Source of the DNA: Novosphingobium album (ex Hu et al. 2023)
GTDB taxonomy: Bacteria; Pseudomonadota; Alphaproteobacteria; Sphingomonadales; Sphingomonadaceae
Direction: 5' to 3'
Assembly (NCBI RefSeq): GCF_022832385.1
Contig: NZ_JALHLE010000016.1
Coordinates: 62,001-126,000 of the forward strand
Length of the DNA: 64,000 bases
The notes beneath the pieces are model-generated. The model saw only the letters and a list, made by a program, of their open reading frames with translations, ran no database searches and had not been told where the DNA came from. Made by a program: the position numbers and the translations under genes. Shown one piece after another: positions 54,466-64,000 of the stretch. The first letter of the stretch is position 1, and every line of letters starts with the position of its first letter.

Positions 54466-54783
54466 ATGCCGCAGATCATCGTCGTCAATCAGTCGGGTGA
54501 AGAATCGAGCCTGGAGGCGGCTGAAGGCCGCACCCTGATGGAAGTCATCCGTGACGCAGGCTTCGACGAACTGCTGGCGCTGTGCGGCGGCTGCTGCTCG
54601 TGCGCGACCTGCCACGTCCACATCGCGCCGGACTTCATGGATAAGCTCCCGGAGATGAGCGAAGACGAGAACGACCTGCTCGACAGCTCGGACCATCGCA
54701 ACGAATTCTCGCGCCTGTCGTGCCAGGTGCCGGTTACGGCGGCTCTTGAAGGCTGCAAGATCACCATCGCTCAGGAAGACTGA
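54466..54783 (+). CDS. 2Fe-2S ferredoxin
   Basis: Ferredoxin of 105 residues of the adrenodoxin/putidaredoxin type. The cluster ligands are Cys in [11 protein letters not shown] and the last Cys in RLSCQVPV. An extra Cys inside the loop (CGGCCSC) is unusual but does not disturb the pattern. The ATG at 54466 is preferred over 54442. It probably passes electrons to a cytochrome P450 or Rieske oxygenase encoded elsewhere. Confidence 0.92.
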   Translation: MPQIIVVNQSGEESSLEAAEGRTLMEVIRDAGFDELLALCGGCCSCATCHVHIAPDFMDKLPEMSEDENDLLDSSDHRNEFSRLSCQVPVTAALEGCKITIAQED

Positions 54784-54992
54784 GTCTGTTTTCGGTAATC
54801 CACTTGAAGGGTGGATTTCCGGTTTCGGCACCGGCCCGCGCGCCCACCCGGCCTCCCATCAGCTACACTTGCGTGGAAGGCCGGATGGAGGCGTGGGCCA
54901 GTGCCGTTCATGGCGTGCCTGCAAGTTTGGCTTGGCAGGGGTAAGGTGCAATTCGTTTGCGCCTCGCCTCTGCCTTTCCTAATTTTCGCGGC

Positions 54993-55991
54993 ATGACTGC
55001 ACCGCAAGCAAAGCGTTCGACGCTCGATCTCATCGGCAACACTCCTCTGGTCCTGCTCAAGGGGCCGAGCGAGGCTGCAGGCTGCGAGATCTGGGGCAAG
55101 TGCGAATTCGCCAACCCCGGCGCCTCGGTGAAGGACCGGGCCGCGCTGTGGATCGTGCGCGATGCCGAGGCGAAGGGGCTGCTCCGGCCCGGCGGCACGA
55201 TTGTCGAGGGCACCGCGGGAAATACGGGGATCGGCCTTGCGCTGGTCGCCAATGCGCTGGGCTACAAGACGGTCATCGTCATGCCCGAGACGCAGTCGCG
55301 CGAGAAGATGGACACGCTGCGCGCGCTCGGCGCTGAACTGGTGCTGGTCCCGGCGGCGCCGTTCTCGAACCCCGGCCACTTCGTCCACACCTCGCGCCGT
55401 CTGGCCGAGGAGACCGAAGGCGCGATCTGGGCGAACCAGTTCGACAATATCGCCAACCGCAAGGCCCACATCGAAAGCACCGCGCCCGAACTGTGGGAGC
55501 AGATGGAAGGCCGGATCGACGGCTTTACTTGTGCTGCAGGCACCGGCGGCACGATCGCCGGCACGGGTCTGGGCCTCAAGGCGTTTGACGAGAAGATCAC
55601 GATCGCATTGACCGATCCGCACGGTGCGGCGCTCTACAACTACTACGCCCATGGTGAGCTGAAGGCGGAAGGCTCCTCCGTCGCCGAAGGCATCGGGCAG
55701 GGACGTATCACCGCCAATCTCGAAGGCGCGCCGATCGACACGCAGTTCCGCATTTCCGACGAGGAAGGCCTCGAATGGGTGCGCCGCCTGCTCTCCGAAG
55801 AGGGGCTGTGTCTGGGGCTGTCCTCGGGCATCAACGTCGCGGGCGCGGTGGCGCTCGGCAAGCAGCTTGGTCCCAAGGCGCGGGTGGCGACGATCCTGTG
55901 CGATACCGGCTTCCGCTATCTTTCCTCGCTCTATAATCCCGAGTGGCTCAAGGTGAAGGGGCTTCCGGTCTTCCCTTGGCTGGCAAGCTGA
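54993..55991 (+). CDS. cysK: Cysteine synthase A
   Basis: PLP-dependent O-acetylserine sulfhydrylase of 332 residues. The PLP Lys lies in GASVKDRAA, the Asn loop is GTAGNTG and the phosphate loop is GTGGTIAGT. The N-terminus DLIGNTPLV is diagnostic. The ATG at 54993 is used; upstream in-frame codons lack a ribosome site. It makes cysteine from O-acetylserine and sulfide. It is followed after 15 bp by a small membrane-protein gene. Confidence 0.92.
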   Translation: MTAPQAKRSTLDLIGNTPLVLLKGPSEAAGCEIWGKCEFANPGASVKDRAALWIVRDAEAKGLLRPGGTIVEGTAGNTGIGLALVANALGYKTVIVMPETQSREKMDTLRALGAELVLVPAAPFSNPGHFVHTSRRLAEETEGAIWANQFDNIANRKAHIESTAPELWEQMEGRIDGFTCAAGTGGTIAGTGLGLKAFDEKITIALTDPHGAALYNYYAHGELKAEGSSVAEGIGQGRITANLEGAPIDTQFRISDEEGLEWVRRLLSEEGLCLGLSSGINVAGAVALGKQLGPKARVATILCDTGFRYLSSLYNPEWLKVKGLPVFPWLAS

Positions 55992-56006
55992 TATAGAATC
56001 CTGTCG

Positions 56007-56384
56007 ATGGCGGGACAGCATCCTCCCCAGATTACCTCGGGCCTGGTCGAACCGATCACCACTCCCCGGCACTATGCTGCGCCTGGTGCGCGAGAACTGC
56101 GCGCGCAGGCAGTGCACCGCCTGCAGGTTGGCCTGTTCGGGCTCTGTGCGATGCTGCTGCTGGTCGGCCTGGCCAACATCATCATGGACCGCGCCCGGCT
56201 GACTGATACCGAAGATCCGATTCACGACGTGATTGCAGTCGATGCCGTGCCGAAGAAGCCGGCGACTGACCCGCTCGCGGACATCGGCGTAGTCCCTGCG
56301 GTCGAGCCCAGTCCGACGCCCACGCCGACGGCGCGTCCCAACCCCATGGACAGCGCCGAAGCCAATCCGCTGCCGCAACCGTGA
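56007..56384 (+). CDS. Small single-pass membrane protein of unknown function
   Basis: Protein of 125 residues with a cytoplasmic N-terminus, one transmembrane helix (about 46-66: GLFGLCAMLLLVGLANIIM), then an acidic and Pro/Thr-rich periplasmic tail (SPTPTPTARPN). It lies 15 bp after cysK, probably co-transcribed. Sphingomonads often have such a gene next to cysK in my recollection, but I cannot name a function. Confidence 0.7.
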   Translation: MAGQHPPQITSGLVEPITTPRHYAAPGARELRAQAVHRLQVGLFGLCAMLLLVGLANIIMDRARLTDTEDPIHDVIAVDAVPKKPATDPLADIGVVPAVEPSPTPTPTARPNPMDSAEANPLPQP

Positions 56385-56977
56385 TGGCGGAGCCTGCGGT
56401 TTTCCGTTCGGGAAAACCGGGGATGGCGCAGCGGGGGTAGCGCTTCGGGGAAAATTCGGGAAATCGGGGTTCGTTCCGGTCAAAACGCCTTGCGGTGCCG
56501 ATGTGGCTGCCGGGCCGGGAATGTGCGGGACGCTCGGCAGGCGGCGTGCCCCTGCCTGGAAAGCAAGCTTTTCGGCCGCGTTGCGCAGTAACTGACGTTT
56601 CCGGCACTTTTCCGGTGAAAGGAGGAGGCAGGGGAGTCGGCGGGGATTTTCAATCCGGAATGGGGATTGTCGGGGACGGTCAGCCTGTTTCGAGTTTATT
56701 ATTGAAAATAAATGATTTTATTCGGCTTTTGGCTCGCGAGGCAGGTCTTTGGATCTTGGGGTTAGGGGGGTATGGTACGCGCGTTGGTGGATAAATTCCG
56801 CCTGATCCCCATATTTCCCTTTAATCCCCGCATTTCCCGTTATATGAAAACAGTCAATCGGAATGGCTGAGTCTCGCCGTGTCTCGTGTGGATGCGGAAC
56901 CCTGCCGCGTGGGTGTGCGGTTGGGGGAGGGCTTTGCTGTTCCCGAGACGAATACGTTTGGGGCGAAGCGGGATATC
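56385..56977. other. Long regulatory gap before the dcw cluster with G/C-tract repeats
   Basis: About 590 bp without a convincing gene. It begins with a hairpin (CGGTTTTCC paired with GGAAAACCG at 56397-56419) that may end the upstream transcript. It then holds several GGGGA tracts (56634-56680), an AT-rich stretch near 56695-56725 and a phased C-tract block at 56806-56838. A 99-codon frame at 56495-56794 has no recognisable features. The mraZ promoter must lie in the right part. Confidence 0.6.
56806..56838 (+). promoter_or_regulatory. Candidate MraZ operator
   Basis: Four TCCC/CCC tracts start at about 56806, 56816, 56825 and 56835, that is every 9-10 bp. On the opposite strand this reads GGGA repeats. 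MraZ binds direct TGGG-type repeats with a 10-bp period upstream of its own gene in other bacteria. The spacing fits; the exact consensus of this clade is not known to me. Confidence 0.45.
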
Positions 56978-57481
56978 ATGGCGGGGCAGCCGATCTTCTA
57001 CAGCGGGCAGGGCTTTTCGCTTTTACGCGACAAGAACCGCTTCGTGCTGCCCAGCGCTCTTCGCGGCACCGTGCGCGAATCGAGCGGCAAGGACGTGCTG
57101 TGCCTCGCCAAGTTCCCCGAATGGAAGTGCCTCGTCGGCTTCGGCCTGTCCCGCGTCGCTGAATTCGAAGACGAACTCGACCGCGAACAGGCCCGTGCGG
57201 ACGCCGCCGGGCGCCCGTTCAACCGCGTGAAGAAGGCCATGGCCCTCTACACCTTCCAGCAGGTGCCGTTCGACGGTTCCGGCCGCTTCGTCCTGCCCGA
57301 AGGCCTCGCCCGCCTCGCGAACATCCAGGACCAGCTCTACTTCCAGGGCGTCGGCCAGTTCATCACCATCTGGAATCCGGACGAGCTCTACAAGATGGGC
57401 GATGACGCCGAGTTGGAAGGCGCCATCGAAATCTGCCGCTCGGCCGCCGAGGCGGAACTGGCCAAGGCGAAGAAGAAATGA
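56978..57481 (+). CDS. mraZ: Transcriptional regulator MraZ
   Basis: DNA-binding repressor of the dcw cluster, 167 residues, made of two AbrB-like halves with the motifs [12 protein letters not shown] and [12 protein letters not shown]. The usual start is near [12 protein letters not shown] (ATG 56978); the frame is open back to 56879, but that N-terminus is not typical of the family. Its last 4 bp overlap rsmH. It probably binds the C-tract block upstream. Confidence 0.9.
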   Translation: MAGQPIFYSGQGFSLLRDKNRFVLPSALRGTVRESSGKDVLCLAKFPEWKCLVGFGLSRVAEFEDELDREQARADAAGRPFNRVKKAMALYTFQQVPFDGSGRFVLPEGLARLANIQDQLYFQGVGQFITIWNPDELYKMGDDAELEGAIEICRSAAEAELAKAKKK

Positions 57482-58452
57482 GCGCCCCCGGCATCCCGCA
57501 TATCCCCGTGCTCGTTGAGGAGGTGATCGCCGCCCTGAACCCCCAGGGCGGCGATCTCATCGTCGATGCGACGCTGGGTGCGGGCGGCTACACCCGCCGC
57601 CTGCTCGATGCCGGTGCGACCGTGCACGCGTTCGATCGTGATCCCGACGCGATCGCGGCGATTCGGGCCAATCCCGTGCGCTGGCCCGAACTGGAAACCG
57701 TGCCGCCCCGGCTGGTCCTCCACCCGCGCCGCTTCTCGGAGATGGCCGAGGGCATGGCCGAGGCGGGGGTCGATGCGGTCGATGGCGTGGTCATGGATAT
57801 CGGCGTGTCTTCGATGCAGCTCGATCAGGCCGAACGCGGCTTTGCCTTCGCTTCGGATGGCCCGCTCGACATGCGCATGAGCCAGGATGGTCCGTCTGCC
57901 GCCGACTTCGTCAATGAAGCGGATGAGGCGGACATCGCCGATGTGCTTTATCTCTACGGCGAAGAGCGCCAGTCGCGCCGCGTGGCTCGCGCGATCGTTG
58001 CGGCCCGTCCGATCGAGACGACCGGTGAACTGGCTCGCGTCGTGCGCAAGGCACTCGGCTACCGTCCCGGCGCGCCCAAGGATCCGGCGACGCGCAGCTT
58101 CCAGGCGATCCGCATCCACGTGAACGGCGAACTCGACGAGCTCGATGCCGGTCTGGCCGGTGCAGAGACGCTGCTTCGTCCCGGCGGACGGCTGGCCGTG
58201 GTGACCTTCCACAGCCTGGAGGACCGCAAGGTGAAGCACTTCCTGCGCGATGCCAGCACCGCAGGAAAGGCGACCTCGCGCCACTTGCCGCAGGTCGCTG
58301 CCGCGAACGCGCCCACTTTCGACAGCGTCGCCAAGGCTGTGCGCCCCGGCGAGGCCGAGCTGGCCGTCAATCCGCGATCCCGTTCCGCCACCTTGCGCAG
58401 CGCCGTGCGCACCGATGCCCCCGCCCGCAATGCCCATAGGAGTGCCGCATGA
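57478..58452 (+). CDS. rsmH: 16S rRNA m4C1402 methyltransferase RsmH (MraW)
   Basis: SAM-dependent enzyme of 324 residues that methylates C1402 of 16S rRNA. The SAM site is [14 protein letters not shown]; family blocks are [32 protein letters not shown] and [14 protein letters not shown]. Start and stop overlap mraZ and ftsL, in standard dcw order. Confidence 0.95.
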   Translation: MSAPGIPHIPVLVEEVIAALNPQGGDLIVDATLGAGGYTRRLLDAGATVHAFDRDPDAIAAIRANPVRWPELETVPPRLVLHPRRFSEMAEGMAEAGVDAVDGVVMDIGVSSMQLDQAERGFAFASDGPLDMRMSQDGPSAADFVNEADEADIADVLYLYGEERQSRRVARAIVAARPIETTGELARVVRKALGYRPGAPKDPATRSFQAIRIHVNGELDELDAGLAGAETLLRPGGRLAVVTFHSLEDRKVKHFLRDASTAGKATSRHLPQVAAANAPTFDSVAKAVRPGEAELAVNPRSRSATLRSAVRTDAPARNAHRSAA

Positions 58453-58988
58453 ACCTTACCAGCGACCGTATCCGTTCGATCGGGTGGGCTTCGGTGCTGC
58501 TGGTCTGCGGCGCCATGACGATTGCGCTGACGCTGCGGGTCAACGCCGTGAAGAGCCAGGTCTACGACACCGAGAAGAAGATGGTCTGGGTGCAGCAGGA
58601 CATCGATTTCTTGCAGACCGAGTTCCAGACCCGTTCGAACCAGCAGGCGCTCAGGCAGCTCAACGACCTCGAATTCGGCTACAAGGCGCCCGTGGCCGGG
58701 CAGTACATCGAGGGTGAGCGGCAACTGGCGGCGCTGGGCATGGCGGCAGGGCCGGGTGCACCGCAGCCGATTCGTTATGCCAATGCCGAAAAGCCGGTGT
58801 CGCAGGATACCGGATCCTCGCTGCTGGCCATGGTTTCGCCGGTCGCGGGAGCGACGGCGGCTGCCCTGTCCGAACCCGCACCCGCCACGGCGAAGGGGCG
58901 TGATCCCGAACGTGCCGAACTGGCGCGCGATGCCGCTGCGCTCGGCAAGCGTCTGGCTCGCATCGAAGTCGCGGAGGCAGGCCAGTAG
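58449..58988 (+). CDS. ftsL: Cell division protein FtsL
   Basis: Bitopic division protein of 179 residues. It has a short cytoplasmic N-terminus, one transmembrane helix (about 10-30), then a leucine-zipper-like coiled coil ([25 protein letters not shown], read in parts) and an Ala/Pro-rich tail. Sequence conservation is low, so the call rests on topology and position between rsmH and ftsI. Confidence 0.85.
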   Translation: MNLTSDRIRSIGWASVLLVCGAMTIALTLRVNAVKSQVYDTEKKMVWVQQDIDFLQTEFQTRSNQQALRQLNDLEFGYKAPVAGQYIEGERQLAALGMAAGPGAPQPIRYANAEKPVSQDTGSSLLAMVSPVAGATAAALSEPAPATAKGRDPERAELARDAAALGKRLARIEVAEAGQ

Positions 58989-60784
58989 TGAACGCCCTTG
59001 CCTATCCGACAGGGGCGATCCCGGTAGCGCGAGGCGCTGTGCCGACGGCAGCCGCTGCCGGGCGGCGCAAGATGGTGAACGTACGACAGCGCTCACTGCT
59101 GGTGGCCAAGCTGCGCTCGCTCTGGGTGCTCGGAGTCTTCGTGCTCGTCGGGCTCTGTGCGCTGGGCCGTATTACCTATCTCGGCGCGACTGGCGTAACC
59201 ACGCACCGCGGCGAGCTGGGTGACGCGCTGATCCCGTCGCGCGGCGAGATCGTCGATCGCAATGGCGTGGTGCTGGCCCGCGATTTCCGTGTCTATTCGC
59301 TGTGGTTCAATCCCAAGGCGATGACCGAGGGGCCGCCGCTGATTCATACGCCCGAGGAAGTGACTAATGGCCTGCTGCGGATCTTCCCCGATCTGGACCG
59401 GCGCGAAGTGATCGCCCAGCTATCGTCGGGCAAGGCGGGCTATATCCGCAAGTCGATCCTTCCCGAAGAGGCCAATCGCGTTCACGCGCTGGGCGAACCG
59501 GCGCTGGAATATCCGCTGGAAGAGACCCGCTTCTATCCGCAAGGGTCGATGGCGGCCCACGTGCTCGGCTATGTCGATAGCGATGGCAAGGGCCACATCG
59601 GCATGGAGCAGGTCTACGAAAAGCAGCTCACCAGCATGGAGGGGCGCACCCACCCGGCCGTACTGTCGATCGATTTCCGGGTCCAGAGCGCGCTCGAGGA
59701 CGAACTGGGCAAGGCCATGTCGCTCAGCCGTGCCAAGGGTGCGGGCGGTGTGGTGCTCGACGCCGAAACCGGTGAAGTGCTGGCGCTCGCCTCGCTTCCC
59801 GCCTTCGATCCCAACCACGTCAAGCCGGACGACATGATGGTCTCTCCTGCCGAGGCCAGGGAAGGGGAAGTCCCGCACGGCTTCAATCGCGTGACCAATC
59901 AGGTCTACGAGCTGGGCTCCACGTTCAAGCCGATCACGGTTGCTGCGGCGCTCGATGCCGGGACGGTCACCGACATGAGCCGCCGCTGGCCGGCAGCGCC
60001 TTTGCACGTCGGCCGTTTCACGATCCACGACGACCACAATTACGGTTCGACACTCAACGTGCCCGAAGCCCTCATCCATTCCTCGAACATCGTGATGTCC
60101 GAAGTGGCTGACGAAATGGGAGGCGAGCGGCTGAAGAAAACGATGGAAACGCTGGGCATGAACGAGCGCCCGACCATCGAACTGCCCGCGCGTGGTTTCC
60201 CGATCTGGCCGTCGGGCACCTGGCCGCGGCTGCGGACGATGACGGTCTCGTTCGGTCATGGCCTGGCAGTTACCCCGCTGCATCTGGCGACGGCTTATGC
60301 GGCGCTGGTCAACGGGGGCATCTGGCGTCCCGCGACGCTGGACAAGCTCGATCCTTCCGAAGTTCCGGCGGGGCGCCGCGTGTTCAGCGCGGCCGCGAGC
60401 GCCCGCATTCGCCAGTTGCTGCGGATGATCGTGGACTACGGCACCGGTCGCAAGGCGGACGCGCCGGGTTTCCGTATCGGCGGCAAGACCGGTTCGGCGG
60501 AAAAACCGGGCGTGGGCGGCTATCGTAAGCACGCGCTGATCACGACTTTCGCCGCAGCATTTCCTATGGATAAGCCGCGCTACGTTGTTGTCGCGATGAT
60601 GGATGAGCCGCAAGGTACGGAGGCGACGTCGTTCCAGCGTACTGCGGCATGGAACGCGGCTCCCGCCGTGGGACGGCTGGTGCCGCGTATCGGCCCCTTG
60701 CTCGGCATCATGCCGGACGAGACGCGCGATATCGACATCTCCGACCTCAGGTCTCTGATACCGCAGGGAGACAGCGGCGAATGA
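58988..60784 (+). CDS. ftsI: Septal peptidoglycan transpeptidase FtsI (PBP3)
   Basis: Penicillin-binding protein of 598 residues. It has a transmembrane helix (about 38-60), a PBP dimer domain, and a transpeptidase domain with the active-site Ser in ELGSTFKPI, SxN as HSSNIVM and KTG as GGKTGSAEK. The start is GTG 58988, overlapping the ftsL stop. No carboxy-terminal PASTA domains. It acts with FtsW at the division septum. Confidence 0.95.
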   Translation: MNALAYPTGAIPVARGAVPTAAAAGRRKMVNVRQRSLLVAKLRSLWVLGVFVLVGLCALGRITYLGATGVTTHRGELGDALIPSRGEIVDRNGVVLARDFRVYSLWFNPKAMTEGPPLIHTPEEVTNGLLRIFPDLDRREVIAQLSSGKAGYIRKSILPEEANRVHALGEPALEYPLEETRFYPQGSMAAHVLGYVDSDGKGHIGMEQVYEKQLTSMEGRTHPAVLSIDFRVQSALEDELGKAMSLSRAKGAGGVVLDAETGEVLALASLPAFDPNHVKPDDMMVSPAEAREGEVPHGFNRVTNQVYELGSTFKPITVAAALDAGTVTDMSRRWPAAPLHVGRFTIHDDHNYGSTLNVPEALIHSSNIVMSEVADEMGGERLKKTMETLGMNERPTIELPARGFPIWPSGTWPRLRTMTVSFGHGLAVTPLHLATAYAALVNGGIWRPATLDKLDPSEVPAGRRVFSAAASARIRQLLRMIVDYGTGRKADAPGFRIGGKTGSAEKPGVGGYRKHALITTFAAAFPMDKPRYVVVAMMDEPQGTEATSFQRTAAWNAAPAVGRLVPRIGPLLGIMPDETRDIDISDLRSLIPQGDSGE

Positions 60785-62244
60785 AACTTTCCGCCCTTTG
60801 TGCGGCTGCAGGCCTTGCCCTCGATGGCAGCGACGCCAACGTGACGGGCTTTGCGATCGACCATCGCAAGGTGGCGCCGGGCACGGTGTTCGGCGCCTTT
60901 CGCGGGGCGAAGTTCAACGGCGAGGATTTCATTCCGGCCGCCGTCGGCGCAGGTGCCGTTGCCGTGGTTGCCGCTCCGGAGGCCAGGGTCGAAGGCGCGG
61001 TGCATTTCGCCGATGCCGAGCCGCGCCGCCTGTTCGCGCGGCTGGCCGCCCCCTTCTATACACCGGTGCCCGAGACGCTCGTTGCGGTGACCGGAACCAA
61101 CGGGAAGACCTCCACGGTCGAACTGACCCGCCAGCTGTGGCGCATGGCCGGGCAGCGTGCGGCCTCGATCGGCACGCTGGGTGTGACCACCAGCGACGAG
61201 AGCGTCTCGACCGGGCTGACCACGCCGGACATCGTGACCTTCCTTGCCAACCTGACCGGGCTTGCCCGCGAAGGGGTGAGCCACGTTGCCTACGAGGCCT
61301 CCAGCCACGGCCTCTCGCAGTTCCGCATCGAAGGGCCGCGCGTGCGTGCCGGGGCCTTCACCAACCTCAGCCGCGATCATCTCGATTACCACGCGACGAT
61401 GGACGACTATTTCGCCGCGAAGATGAGGCTGTTCGATGAAGTCGTCATGGACGGCGGCACGGCGGTGATCTGGGCGGACGATGCGTGGTCGGAGAAGGCC
61501 ATCGCTCACGCAAGGGCGCGTGGTCTCAAGCTCTTCACGGTGGGTGCCAGGGGCGACGGCATAAGGCTTGTCGGGCGGACACCAACAGCGCTCGGCCAGA
61601 AGCTGGAAATCGAACACGAGGGCAAGGCGCGGGTGATCGACCTGCCACTGATCGGTGCCTATCAGGCGGCCAATGCGCTGGTCGCGGCCGGGCTGGTGCT
61701 GGCGACCGGCGGCGAGCCCGACGCGACGTTCGATGCCGTGAAGCGGCTCGTCACGGTGCGTGGGCGTATCGAGCGTGCGGCGATCTCGCCTGCCGGAGCG
61801 CCCATCTATGTCGATTACGCGCATACGCCCGACGCGCTGGAAGCCGCGATCGCGGCGCTGCGCCCGCATGTGACGGGCCGGCTCATCGCTGTGTTTGGCG
61901 CGGGCGGGGACCGCGATCAGGGCAAGCGACCGGAAATGGGCCGCGTCGCCGCCGAGGGCGCGGACGTGGCGATCGTCACCGACGATAATCCGCGCGGCGA
62001 GGAGCCGTCTGCCATCCGCGCAATGGTGCTGGCCGGCATGGGCGAAGGGGCAAGGGAAATCGGCGACCGGCGCGCGGCTATCGGCGCTGCAGTTGCCGAG
62101 GCCGGGGCCGGGGACGTGGTCCTGGTCGCCGGCAAGGGGCACGAACAGGGGCAAATCATCGGCAGCGGCGACAATGTTCGCGTGCTGCCATTCGACGATG
62201 TTACCGTGGCCAGGGAAATGGCTGGCACGCTGGGAGGTAAGTGA
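60781..62244 (+). CDS. murE: UDP-MurNAc-L-Ala-D-Glu:meso-diaminopimelate ligase MurE
   Basis: Mur ligase of 487 residues. The ATP site is GTNGKTSTVEL and the central domain has AYEASSHGLSQ. The C-terminal substrate motif is DDNPRGEEP, the D-N-P-R form typical of meso-diaminopimelate (not lysine) users. It starts at 60781, overlapping the ftsI stop by 4 bp. Confidence 0.95.
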   Translation: MKLSALCAAAGLALDGSDANVTGFAIDHRKVAPGTVFGAFRGAKFNGEDFIPAAVGAGAVAVVAAPEARVEGAVHFADAEPRRLFARLAAPFYTPVPETLVAVTGTNGKTSTVELTRQLWRMAGQRAASIGTLGVTTSDESVSTGLTTPDIVTFLANLTGLAREGVSHVAYEASSHGLSQFRIEGPRVRAGAFTNLSRDHLDYHATMDDYFAAKMRLFDEVVMDGGTAVIWADDAWSEKAIAHARARGLKLFTVGARGDGIRLVGRTPTALGQKLEIEHEGKARVIDLPLIGAYQAANALVAAGLVLATGGEPDATFDAVKRLVTVRGRIERAAISPAGAPIYVDYAHTPDALEAAIAALRPHVTGRLIAVFGAGGDRDQGKRPEMGRVAAEGADVAIVTDDNPRGEEPSAIRAMVLAGMGEGAREIGDRRAAIGAAVAEAGAGDVVLVAGKGHEQGQIIGSGDNVRVLPFDDVTVAREMAGTLGGK

Positions 62245-62246
62245 CG

Positions 62247-63728
62247 ATGAGCGCTGTTGCCCGCATTCTCGACTGGCCCGTGGACGCGGCCGAAGAGAAT
62301 TCGCACGTCCTGTGGGATGCGATTTCCATCGCCCGCGCCGTCAAGGGCACGGCCAACGCGGATTTCACCGTTTCGGGCGTCGAGATCGACAGCCGCGACG
62401 TGCAGCCGGGAGACCTGTTCTTTGCCCTCAAGGGCGAGAGCATGGACGGCCACCGCTTCGTCGATATGGCCTTTGCCAAGGGCGCCGCCGCTGTCGTGGT
62501 GGACCGCCCCGTCGATGGCCCGCACGTGCTCGTCACCGATACTACGGAGGCGCTTGAACGCCTCGCCGCCGCCGCTCGCGCCCGTACCCGCGGGCCGGTG
62601 ATCGGCGTGACCGGATCGGTCGGCAAGACCGGGGTGAAGGAGATGATCTTCACCGCGCTTGATCGTGCCAGCCGCGGCGATGCGCACCGCTCGGTCAAGA
62701 GCTACAACAACCACGTCGGCGTGCCGCTCAGCCTTGCCCGCACCCCCAGCCGCGCGCGTTTCGCAGTCTTCGAGATGGGCATGAACCACGCGGGCGAGAT
62801 CGCCGCGCTGACCCGGCAGGTGCGTCCGCATGTGGCCGTGATCACCACGATCGCGCCAGCGCACATCGAGATGCTCGGCTCGGAAGAGGCGATCGCCGAC
62901 GCCAAGGCGGAGATCTTTCAGGGCCTGGAATCGGGCGGCACTGCCATTATTCCTGCCGACAGCCCGCACTTCGAGCGGCTGCGCAAGGCTGCGCTGCGGT
63001 GCGGTGCGCATGTCGTCTCGTTCGGCAAGTCGGCCGATGCGGACGTGCGCCTGCTCGATACCGTCCCGGCCATCGGCGGCGGTTCGCTGGTGACGGTCGA
63101 CATGGGAGACCGCCGCGTGTGCTACACGATCGCGGCACCGGGCGAGCACCACGTCGTCAATTCGCTGGCGGTCATGGCGGCGGTCCGCGCGGTGAAGGGC
63201 GATCTCGGCGCCGCCGGTGTCGCGCTCGCGGAAATGGGCGGGCTGCCCGGACGCGGTGCCCGCCTCGAGATCGACGTGCCGGGCGGTGAACCGGACGAGC
63301 AGGGCCTGCGCAAGGCGTTGCTGATCGACGAGAGCTACAACGCCAACCCGGCCTCTATGCGTGCCACGCTGGCGCAGCTTGGCCGCACGCCGGCGCGCCG
63401 CCGCATCGCCGTTCTGGGGGCGATGAAGGAACTGGGCAACCATGGCCCCGGCTACCACGCGGCGCTCGCGCCATCGATCCGCGAAGCGCATGTCGACTAT
63501 GCGGTTCTGGTCGGCGAGGAGATGCTCGCATTGGCGGAGGAACTGGGGAAACCGGGCGACGCGGAGCTTGGCAAACCGGTGTCCTTCGCCCATTGCGCGA
63601 GTGTGGGGGAAGCTGTCGATGCCCTTCGTGCATTCGGGCTTGAACGGGATGACGCCATCCTGGTCAAGGGATCGAATTCGGTGGGGCTGGCTTCTCTCGT
63701 GACGGAGCTAAGCAAGCAGGAAGGGTAG
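62247..63728 (+). CDS. murF: UDP-MurNAc-tripeptide:D-Ala-D-Ala ligase MurF
   Basis: Mur ligase of 493 residues that adds D-Ala-D-Ala. The ATP site is [14 protein letters not shown] and the core has [11 protein letters not shown] and [11 protein letters not shown]. The ATG at 62247 follows GGGAGGT; a GTG at 62241 is also in frame. It follows murE after 2 bp. Confidence 0.95.
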   Translation: MSAVARILDWPVDAAEENSHVLWDAISIARAVKGTANADFTVSGVEIDSRDVQPGDLFFALKGESMDGHRFVDMAFAKGAAAVVVDRPVDGPHVLVTDTTEALERLAAAARARTRGPVIGVTGSVGKTGVKEMIFTALDRASRGDAHRSVKSYNNHVGVPLSLARTPSRARFAVFEMGMNHAGEIAALTRQVRPHVAVITTIAPAHIEMLGSEEAIADAKAEIFQGLESGGTAIIPADSPHFERLRKAALRCGAHVVSFGKSADADVRLLDTVPAIGGGSLVTVDMGDRRVCYTIAAPGEHHVVNSLAVMAAVRAVKGDLGAAGVALAEMGGLPGRGARLEIDVPGGEPDEQGLRKALLIDESYNANPASMRATLAQLGRTPARRRIAVLGAMKELGNHGPGYHAALAPSIREAHVDYAVLVGEEMLALAEELGKPGDAELGKPVSFAHCASVGEAVDALRAFGLERDDAILVKGSNSVGLASLVTELSKQEG

Positions 63729-63745
63729 GGGGGCGCCCCCGCAAG

Positions 63746-64000
63746 ATGCTGTATCTCATCGCCGAGTGGTTTCATTTCGAAGGGTTCCTGAACCTCCTTC
63801 GCTATCAGTCGTTCCGCTCCGGCGCGGCGCTGATGACGGCTCTGATCATCGGGCTGCTGATCGGCCCCAGGTTCATCAGCATGTTGCGCGTGCGCCAGGG
63901 CAAGGGACAGCCGATCCGCGAGGACGGTCCGCAGACGCACCTCGCCAAGCGCGGCACGCCGACGATGGGCGGGCTGATGATCCTGACCGCGCTGGTCCTG
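63746..64000 (+). CDS. mraY: Phospho-MurNAc-pentapeptide translocase MraY, cut by window edge
   Basis: First 85 codons of the inner-membrane enzyme that makes lipid I. The N-terminus [20 protein letters not shown], a first hydrophobic helix, and [20 protein letters not shown] with the conserved HxxKxGTPTMGG motif identify it. It follows murF after 17 bp; the rest lies outside the window. Confidence 0.95.
   Translation, partial: MLYLIAEWFHFEGFLNLLRYQSFRSGAALMTALIIGLLIGPRFISMLRVRQGKGQPIREDGPQTHLAKRGTPTMGGLMILTALVL

Noticed and set aside
56495-56794. A 99-codon frame before mraZ
   Set aside because: Composition-driven Gly/Arg-rich sequence in a region of G-tracts with no ribosome site. The region looks regulatory.

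Overview
This 64 kb window reads as a chromosomal segment of a high-GC alphaproteobacterium, most likely a sphingomonad (Sphingomonadales; Novosphingobium or Sphingobium type). The reasons are the very GC-rich codon use, a pst-phoU-phoB operon, outer-membrane TonB receptors, a polyvinyl-alcohol-dehydrogenase-like quinohaemoprotein, a REP-like palindrome with the GAGCTTGTCG core often seen in sphingomonads, and a compact dcw cluster. No rRNA, tRNA, CRISPR array, insertion sequence or prophage was recognised. Genus assignment is inference.

The left half (1-37 kb) is dominated by phosphorus acquisition and economy. Two OprP-type phosphate porins are transcribed divergently (1-2.9 kb). They are followed by pstS-pstC-pstA-pstB-phoU-phoB (3.1-8.6 kb). 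Further on come a phospholipase C-like phosphatase and lipid glycosyltransferase pair (plcP-agt type, 14.5-16.5 kb) facing a PhoB-like regulator with a degenerate receiver (16.7 kb). Next are a surface lipoprotein plus TonB-dependent receptor operon (20.9-25.3 kb), a reduced VirB type IV secretion cluster (26.2-33.4 kb), and ppk-ppx for polyphosphate (33.5-37.2 kb). Tandem 11-bp direct repeats with cores like TGTCAT or CGTCAC (Pho-box architecture) lie upstream of both porins, pstS, plcP, the PhoB-like regulator and the lipoprotein operon. A shorter two-unit version precedes virB2. The unit phasing was read by eye and the regulation is inferred.

Between these lie an LLM flavin monooxygenase with an IclR regulator, a small low-GC membrane-protein gene, a PQQ/cytochrome dehydrogenase translationally coupled to a kinase-fold protein that lacks its usual catalytic Asp, a chemoreceptor, a methyltransferase, and a TMEM165/GDT1-type manganese exporter preceded by a yybP-ykoY manganese riboswitch.

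The 37-56 kb part is mixed housekeeping and accessory. It holds a three-gene transglutaminase / ATP-grasp-Alpha-E system of unknown product, a Fur-boxed small gene, a GAF-GGDEF-EAL protein, a cupin / carboxymuconolactone-decarboxylase-like / sulfotransferase group, ccmAB, a pterin dehydratase, an exported catalase-peroxidase with a cytochrome c, a DNA glycosylase, a 2Fe-2S ferredoxin and a cysteine synthase. The right end (57-64 kb) is the start of the dcw cluster: mraZ-rsmH-ftsL-ftsI-murE-murF-mraY, with mraY cut by the window edge.
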